Source: Alphaproteobacteria bacterium
GTDB lineage: Bacteria; Pseudomonadota; Alphaproteobacteria; Rhodobacterales; Rhodobacteraceae
NCBI GenBank assembly: GCA_030425185.1
Contig: JAUIAU010000013.1
Span: forward strand, 1 to 64,000
Direction: 5' to 3'
Length of the DNA: 64,000 nt
Shown here: piece by piece, positions 59,696 to 64,000 of the stretch
Layout: each line of letters begins with the position of its first letter
Position numbering within the stretch: position 1 is the stretch's first letter
Notes under the pieces: generated by a model
Seen by the model: only the letters and a program-made list of their open reading frames with translations
Databases searched by the model: none
Told to the model about the DNA's origin: nothing
Program-made: the position numbers and the translations under genes

Positions 59696-60691
59696 ATGCG
59701 CGAGATCACCCTGTCCCAGGCCGTCAACGAGGCGCTCCGCGAGGAGATGCGCCGCGACGAGACGGTCTTCATCATCGGCGAGGACGTCGCCGAGGCCGGC
59801 ACGCCGTTCAAGGTCCTGGCGGGCCTCGTGGACGAGTTCGGCACCGGGCGCGTCATCGACACCCCGATTTCCGAACCCGGCTTCGTCGGCATGGCCGTGG
59901 GCGCCGCGATGACCGGCACCCGCCCGGTCGTCGACCTGATGTTCGGCGACTTCCTGTTCCTGGTGATGGACCAGCTCTGCAACCAGGCCGCGAAGATCCA
60001 CTACATGTCCGGCGGCACCCTGCGCGTGCCGATGGTGCTGCGCACCAACCTCGGCGCGACGCGGCGCTCGGCGGCCCAGCACAGCCAGTCGCTGCACGCG
60101 CTGGTGGCCCACATCCCGGGCCTGAAGGTGGCGCTGCCCTCCTCGGCCTACGAGGCGAAGGGCCTGATGAAGACCGCGATCCGCGAGAACAACCCGGTCG
60201 TGATCTTCGAAGACAAGCTGATGTACAACGACAAGGCCCCGGTCCCGGAGGAGGAGTACCTGATCCCCTTCGGCGTGGCCAACGTGAAGCGGGAAGGCCG
60301 CGACATCACGCTGATCGCCACCTCCTCGATGGTGCAGGTCTGCGAGAAGGCCGCCGAGACGCTGGCCGCCGAGGGCATCAGCGCCGAGGTGATCGACCCG
60401 CGCACCATCGTGCCGCTCGACACCGAGACGCTGATCGCTTCGGCCAAGAAGACCAGCCGCGTGATCGTGGTGGACGAGGGACACCAGAGCTTCGGCGTGA
60501 CCTCGGAAATCGCCAGCCGGATCAACGAGGCGGCCTTCTACCACCTCGACGCGCCGGTGATGCGCCTCGGCGCGATGGACGTGCCGGTGCCGTTCAGCCC
60601 GGCGCTGGAGGACCTGACCGTTCCGACCCCGGAGAAGGTGGTCGAGATGGCCCGCCGCCTGTGCGCAGGAGAGATGATCCATGCCGCATGA
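59696..60691 (+). CDS. Thiamine-diphosphate dehydrogenase E1 beta subunit
   Basis: This 331-residue protein has the transketolase-like beta motif: catalytic Glu in FIIGEDVAEAG, the YMSGG segment, and C-terminal domain (ISAEVIDPRTIVPLD, VIVVDEGHQSFGV). It completes the E1 heterotetramer with the alpha subunit. GAGGAG precedes the ATG. The lipoyl-protein gene overlaps its end by 11 nt, which suggests a tightly coupled complex. Confidence 0.92.
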   Translation: MREITLSQAVNEALREEMRRDETVFIIGEDVAEAGTPFKVLAGLVDEFGTGRVIDTPISEPGFVGMAVGAAMTGTRPVVDLMFGDFLFLVMDQLCNQAAKIHYMSGGTLRVPMVLRTNLGATRRSAAQHSQSLHALVAHIPGLKVALPSSAYEAKGLMKTAIRENNPVVIFEDKLMYNDKAPVPEEEYLIPFGVANVKREGRDITLIATSSMVQVCEKAAETLAAEGISAEVIDPRTIVPLDTETLIASAKKTSRVIVVDEGHQSFGVTSEIASRINEAAFYHLDAPVMRLGAMDVPVPFSPALEDLTVPTPEKVVEMARRLCAGEMIHAA

Positions 60692-62006
60692 GGTGATCAT
60701 GCCCGCCCTCGGCATGGCGCAGGACACCGGTCACATCGTCGCCTGGCACAAGGCGGCGGGCGACGCGGTGGTGTCCGGCGACGTGCTGTTCGAGGTGGAG
60801 ACCGACAAGGCCACGATGGAGGTCGAGGCGCAGGCGACCGGCACCCTGACGCGGGTGACGGCGGGTGAGGGCGCCGATGTGCCGGTGGGCGAGGTGATCG
60901 CCCTGATCGCGGCCGAGGGCGAGGCGCTGTCCGACGACCCGGCCCCGTCCGAAAGCCCGGCCGACACCCCGGCGGACGGCTCCGCCGCCGACGAGGCACC
61001 GCTGCCCGAGGGCACGACGGTCATCATGCCGACCCTCGGGATGGCGCAGGACAGCGGCCTGCTCGTCTCGTGGCTGATCGAGCCGGGCGGCAAGGTGGCC
61101 GCCGACGACCTGCTGTTCGAGGTCGAGACCGACAAGAGCACGATGGAAGTGCCCGCCGGGGCCGATGGCTGGCTCGCCGCCGTTCTGGCCGAGCCGGGGC
61201 AGGAGGTGCCGACCGGCCAGACCATCGCGGTGATCTCGCCCGAAAAGCCGGGGACCCCCTTGGTGCGCAAGGCAGGTGCTGTGGCGGCCCCCGCATCGGC
61301 CAAGGCCCCGGCCCCCGCGCCGACCCCGACCCCTGCCGAGGCGCCCGCCCGGCGTCCGGCCCCGCCTGCAGCCCCGGCCAAGGGCACAGCCCCCGGGGAC
61401 CGCATCCTCGCCTCGCCGAAGGCCCGGCGTCTGGCGCTGGCCGAGGGGCTCGACCTCGCCCGCCTGGCCGAGGCCGGGTATCCCCAGCCCTTCCACGTGC
61501 GGGACCTCGACACGCTGCGCGCCATGCCTGCCGCCGAGGCGGCCCCGGCAACCGCTGCGGCGGCTCCCGCCCGGCACCTGACCGCCGAGGTGGACTCCGA
61601 AGCCTTCGCAGCCTTCGCCGACTGGGCCGCCGGGGAGACTGACCTCGGCGAGGCCGCCCTGCTGGCCGCCCTCGCGGGCGCGGCGCTGGGCCGCCCGGCG
61701 GTCGTCGCGGTCCAGCGCTTCGGCACCGAGACGGCCTATGCCACGACCCCCGGACCGTTGTCGGGCACCGCGCCCGCCGGGGCCGACGCGGCCCCCGACC
61801 TGCGCCTGCGCGACCTGCGCGACAGCCGCCTCGCCAGCCTGTCGCTGGGCCCGGAGGACGTGCCGGTGCTGACCCTGACCCGGCACGGCGACCGGCTGAC
61901 GGTCACGCTCGAATGCGGCGCGGCCCAGCTCGATGCCCCGGGTGCCGTCGCTCTGCTGGCGGGCTTCGCCGACCGGCTCGACAGCCCGCTGCGCCACCTG
62001 CTTTGA
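60681..62006 (+). CDS. Double lipoyl carrier protein with inactive E2-like C-terminus
   Basis: This 441-residue protein has two lipoyl domains (ETDKATME and ETDKSTME, both with the lysine), a Pro/Ala linker, an E3-binding-type peripheral domain (ASPKARRLALAEGLDLARLAEAG) and a short C-terminal acyltransferase-like part. In the latter the DHR of HHxxxDG is replaced by GAA, so catalysis is unlikely. The architecture resembles the mitochondrial E3-binding protein (protein X). The gene starts in the end of E1 beta. It can carry acyl groups from E1 to a separate E2. Confidence 0.82.
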   Translation: MPHEVIMPALGMAQDTGHIVAWHKAAGDAVVSGDVLFEVETDKATMEVEAQATGTLTRVTAGEGADVPVGEVIALIAAEGEALSDDPAPSESPADTPADGSAADEAPLPEGTTVIMPTLGMAQDSGLLVSWLIEPGGKVAADDLLFEVETDKSTMEVPAGADGWLAAVLAEPGQEVPTGQTIAVISPEKPGTPLVRKAGAVAAPASAKAPAPAPTPTPAEAPARRPAPPAAPAKGTAPGDRILASPKARRLALAEGLDLARLAEAGYPQPFHVRDLDTLRAMPAAEAAPATAAAAPARHLTAEVDSEAFAAFADWAAGETDLGEAALLAALAGAALGRPAVVAVQRFGTETAYATTPGPLSGTAPAGADAAPDLRLRDLRDSRLASLSLGPEDVPVLTLTRHGDRLTVTLECGAAQLDAPGAVALLAGFADRLDSPLRHLL

Positions 62007-62020
62007 AAAAGGACGCTCCC

Positions 62021-63478
62021 ATGACCGCTCCGATCCTGAACTTCGACGCCCTGCCCAGCGACCTCTACATCGACGGGGCCTTCCGCCCCGGCGCCGAGGG
62101 CGCCCGGTTCGACGTCATCAACCCCGCCGACGAGACGGTGATCGCCTCCGTGGCCTCCGCCGAGATCGCGGATGCCGACGCGGCGCTCGACGCCGCCGAG
62201 CGCGCGATGGCCGACTGGGCCGCCCGCACGCCGCGCGCCCGCTCGGAAGTGCTGCGCCGCGCCTGGGAGCTGATGACCGACCGGCTGGAGGACTTCGCCC
62301 GGCTCATCACGCTGGAGAACGGCAAGGCCCGCACCGACGCGATGGGCGAGGCCACCTATGCTGCCGAGTTCTTCCGCTGGTTCGCCGAGGAAGCCGTGCG
62401 CGCCGACGGCATGATCACCCGCGCCCCGGCCTCGGGCGCGCGGATCATCGTCCAGCACAAGCCTGCGGGCCTCGCCGTGCTGGTGACGCCGTGGAACTAC
62501 CCCGCCGCGATGGGCACACGGAAGATCGCCCCGGCACTGGCGGCAGGCTGCGGCGTGATCATCAAGCCCGCCTCCGAGACGCCGCTGACCATGCTGGCGC
62601 TGATGCCGCTGCTGGAAGAGGCCGGCGTGCCGAAGGGGCTGGTCAACGTGCTGCCGTCGCGCCGCACCGGGGCGCTGGTGGACCACATGCTGCACGACCC
62701 GCGCGTGCGGGTGATCTCGTTCACCGGCTCGACCGGGGTGGGGCGGAAGCTGCTGAAATCGGCCTCGGACCAGGTGCTGAAACCGGCGATGGAACTCGGC
62801 GGCAACGCGCCGCTGATCGTGTTCGAGGATGCCGATCTCGACGAGGCGGTTGCGGGCACCATGCTTGCCAAGATGCGCAACCTCGGCGAGGCCTGCACCG
62901 CCGCGAACCGGATCTATGTCCACAAGGCGGTGGCCGAGGCCTATACCGCCAAGCTGACGGCGGCGATGTCGGCGCTGAAGCTCGGCGACGGGCGCGATCC
63001 GTCGGTGGATGTCGGCCCGCTGGTCAACGCCGACACCCGCGACAAGGTCGCGGCCTTCGTGGCGGATGCGGTGGCGAAGGGCGCGACCGTCGAGTGCGGC
63101 GGCGTGGTGCCGGAGGGCAAGGGCTTCCTCTACCCGCCGACCGTGCTGTCGAACGTGCCCGAGAGTGCCGACTGCGTCCATGACGAGATCTTCGGCCCGG
63201 TCGCGGCGGTCCAGACCTTCGAGGACACCGACGACGTCATCCGGCGCGCGAACGACACCGAGTACGGGCTTGTCGCCTATGTCTTTTCGGGCGATTTCAA
63301 GCGCGCGATGCAGGTCTGCGAACGGCTCGACTACGGCATGGTCGGCCTGAACCGGGGCCTCGTGTCCGACCCCGCCGCCCCGTTCGGCGGCACCAAGCAG
63401 TCCGGTCTCGGACGCGAGGGCGGCCACGAGGGGATGCTCGAGTTCATGGAAACCCAGTACATCTCGGCAGTCTGGTAA
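62021..63478 (+). CDS. NAD(P)-dependent aldehyde dehydrogenase (succinate semialdehyde dehydrogenase-like)
   Basis: This 485-residue enzyme has PWNYPAAMGTRKIAPALAAG, catalytic Glu in MELGGNAPLIVF, catalytic Cys in GEACTAANR, and C-terminal GGTKQSGLGREGG. The pattern is closest to the NAD-type SSADH/GabD family. AAAAAGGA lies before the ATG at 62021. It sits between the lipoyl carrier and the E2 gene, so it is likely to oxidise an aldehyde formed by the E1-type enzyme. The aldehyde is not known. Confidence 0.9.
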   Translation: MTAPILNFDALPSDLYIDGAFRPGAEGARFDVINPADETVIASVASAEIADADAALDAAERAMADWAARTPRARSEVLRRAWELMTDRLEDFARLITLENGKARTDAMGEATYAAEFFRWFAEEAVRADGMITRAPASGARIIVQHKPAGLAVLVTPWNYPAAMGTRKIAPALAAGCGVIIKPASETPLTMLALMPLLEEAGVPKGLVNVLPSRRTGALVDHMLHDPRVRVISFTGSTGVGRKLLKSASDQVLKPAMELGGNAPLIVFEDADLDEAVAGTMLAKMRNLGEACTAANRIYVHKAVAEAYTAKLTAAMSALKLGDGRDPSVDVGPLVNADTRDKVAAFVADAVAKGATVECGGVVPEGKGFLYPPTVLSNVPESADCVHDEIFGPVAAVQTFEDTDDVIRRANDTEYGLVAYVFSGDFKRAMQVCERLDYGMVGLNRGLVSDPAAPFGGTKQSGLGREGGHEGMLEFMETQYISAVW

Positions 63479-63489
63479 GGGGCGGGACG

Positions 63490-64000
63490 ATGGATCAGAT
63501 CAAGGCCTCGCCCTCGGTCCGCGCGCTCGCCGGACGCAAGGGCATCGACATCGAGGCGCGCGCCCGCGAACTGGGCCGCACCACCATCGGCCGCGAGGAC
63601 ATCGAGGGGACCGCCGCCCCGGCTGCGCCCGGTGCCTCCGCCAGCACCGCCGCCTGGGAAACCGATCACGCCGCCTGGGGGCCGGTGACCGAAGAGCCGA
63701 TGTCGCGGCTGGCGAGGCTCGCGGCCCGCAACCTGGGCGCGGCGCAGACCCATATCCCGTCGGTCACCCACCATGACGAGGCCGACCTGAGCGCCGTCGA
63801 GGCGCTGCGCCAGGGCTGGAAGGCCGAGGCGCAGGCGCGCGGGCTGAAGCTGACCGCGCTCGCCTTCCATGTCGTGGCGCTGGCCCGCACCCTGCGCGCC
63901 TTCCCGAAGTTCAACGCCTCGCTCAGTGCGGACGGCGAAACGCTGATCCTGAAGGACTACGTCCATATCGGGATCGCCGTGGACACGTCGTACGGCCTCG
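63490..64000 (+). CDS. E2 acyltransferase without lipoyl domain, N-terminal part
   Basis: The visible 170 residues start directly with an E3-binding-type domain (ASPSVRALAGRKGIDIEARARELGRTTIGREDI), then a linker and an acyltransferase domain (THIPSVTHHDEADLSAVEAL, FPKFNASL, YVHIGIAVDTSYGL). No lipoyl domain precedes the binding domain. The catalytic HHxxxDG would lie outside the window. GGGGCGGGACG lies just before the ATG. With the preceding lipoyl carrier it forms a split E2. The gene runs beyond 64000. Confidence 0.88.
   Translation, partial: MDQIKASPSVRALAGRKGIDIEARARELGRTTIGREDIEGTAAPAAPGASASTAAWETDHAAWGPVTEEPMSRLARLAARNLGAAQTHIPSVTHHDEADLSAVEALRQGWKAEAQARGLKLTALAFHVVALARTLRAFPKFNASLSADGETLILKDYVHIGIAVDTSYGL

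Overview
The window is high-GC, densely coded DNA with short intergenic gaps, many 4-nt ATGA gene overlaps and strong GGAGG-type ribosome sites. Gene content (form II cox genes, TRAP and CUT2 transporters, bactofilin, LuxR-type regulators, a P1B-type metal ATPase) points to an alphaproteobacterium, most likely a marine-type Rhodobacterales. No rRNA, tRNA, CRISPR array, insertion sequence or phage gene was recognised, so this looks like ordinary chromosome rich in accessory metabolism.

Layout. 1-5914 (minus): form II CO-dehydrogenase-like operon coxD-coxE-coxG-coxS-coxL-coxM, cut at the window edge. 6032-7670: a PHP phosphoesterase-like gene and a Tat-exported MlaC-like protein. 7857-15581: a dense signalling region with two membrane hybrid kinases, two LuxR-type regulators and two degenerate receiver-like domains. 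One kinase has no ATP-binding domain and lies behind a periplasmic protein that resembles a sulfite-oxidase-fold domain without its molybdenum-binding cysteine. A mirror-image paralogue of this regulator/periplasmic protein/kinase module lies at 38307-42306, and the three signalling intergenic regions share TATCCAAA palindromic elements.

15591-18770: bactofilin, a UPF0149-like protein and two unknown genes. 18786-29003: a catabolic island with two MarR regulators, a TRAP transporter, two tandem P450s that both lack the usual I-helix acid/threonine pair, two 2-hydroxyacyl-CoA-dehydratase-like subunits and a CaiB-type CoA-transferase. A common operator-like sequence ties the island together. 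29042-38273: a QseBC-like two-component system divergent from a PepSY/cytochrome b/DUF2271/flavodoxin-reductase/ApbE flavin electron-transfer operon ending in a TPCP-type (P1B-5-like) metal ATPase. Two promoters there share the same four-box arrangement (start-to-start spacings 11, 23, 11).

42402-47161: a sulfatase/phosphonate-monoester-hydrolase family enzyme, a caspase-like protease, and a D-lyxose isomerase with an SDR. 47178-54208 (minus): a CUT2 sugar ABC importer with SDR, HIBADH-type dehydrogenase and ThuA genes. 54509-64000 (plus): a regulator in which a winged helix is fused to a cytoplasmic type 1 extracellular solute-binding domain, then SDR, an M24 creatinase-type protein, E1 alpha/beta of an acetoin- or pyruvate-dehydrogenase type complex, a lipoyl carrier with a dead catalytic domain, an aldehyde dehydrogenase, and a separate catalytic E2 without a lipoyl domain. 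I infer that the last two blocks together import and oxidise a sugar or polyol to a ketol, split it to acyl-CoA plus aldehyde, and oxidise the aldehyde.

The strongest candidates for undescribed biology are the mirror-image pseudo-oxidoreductase/hybrid-kinase modules, the split E2 complex under a winged-helix/solute-binding fusion regulator, and the P450/dehydratase/CoA-transferase island.
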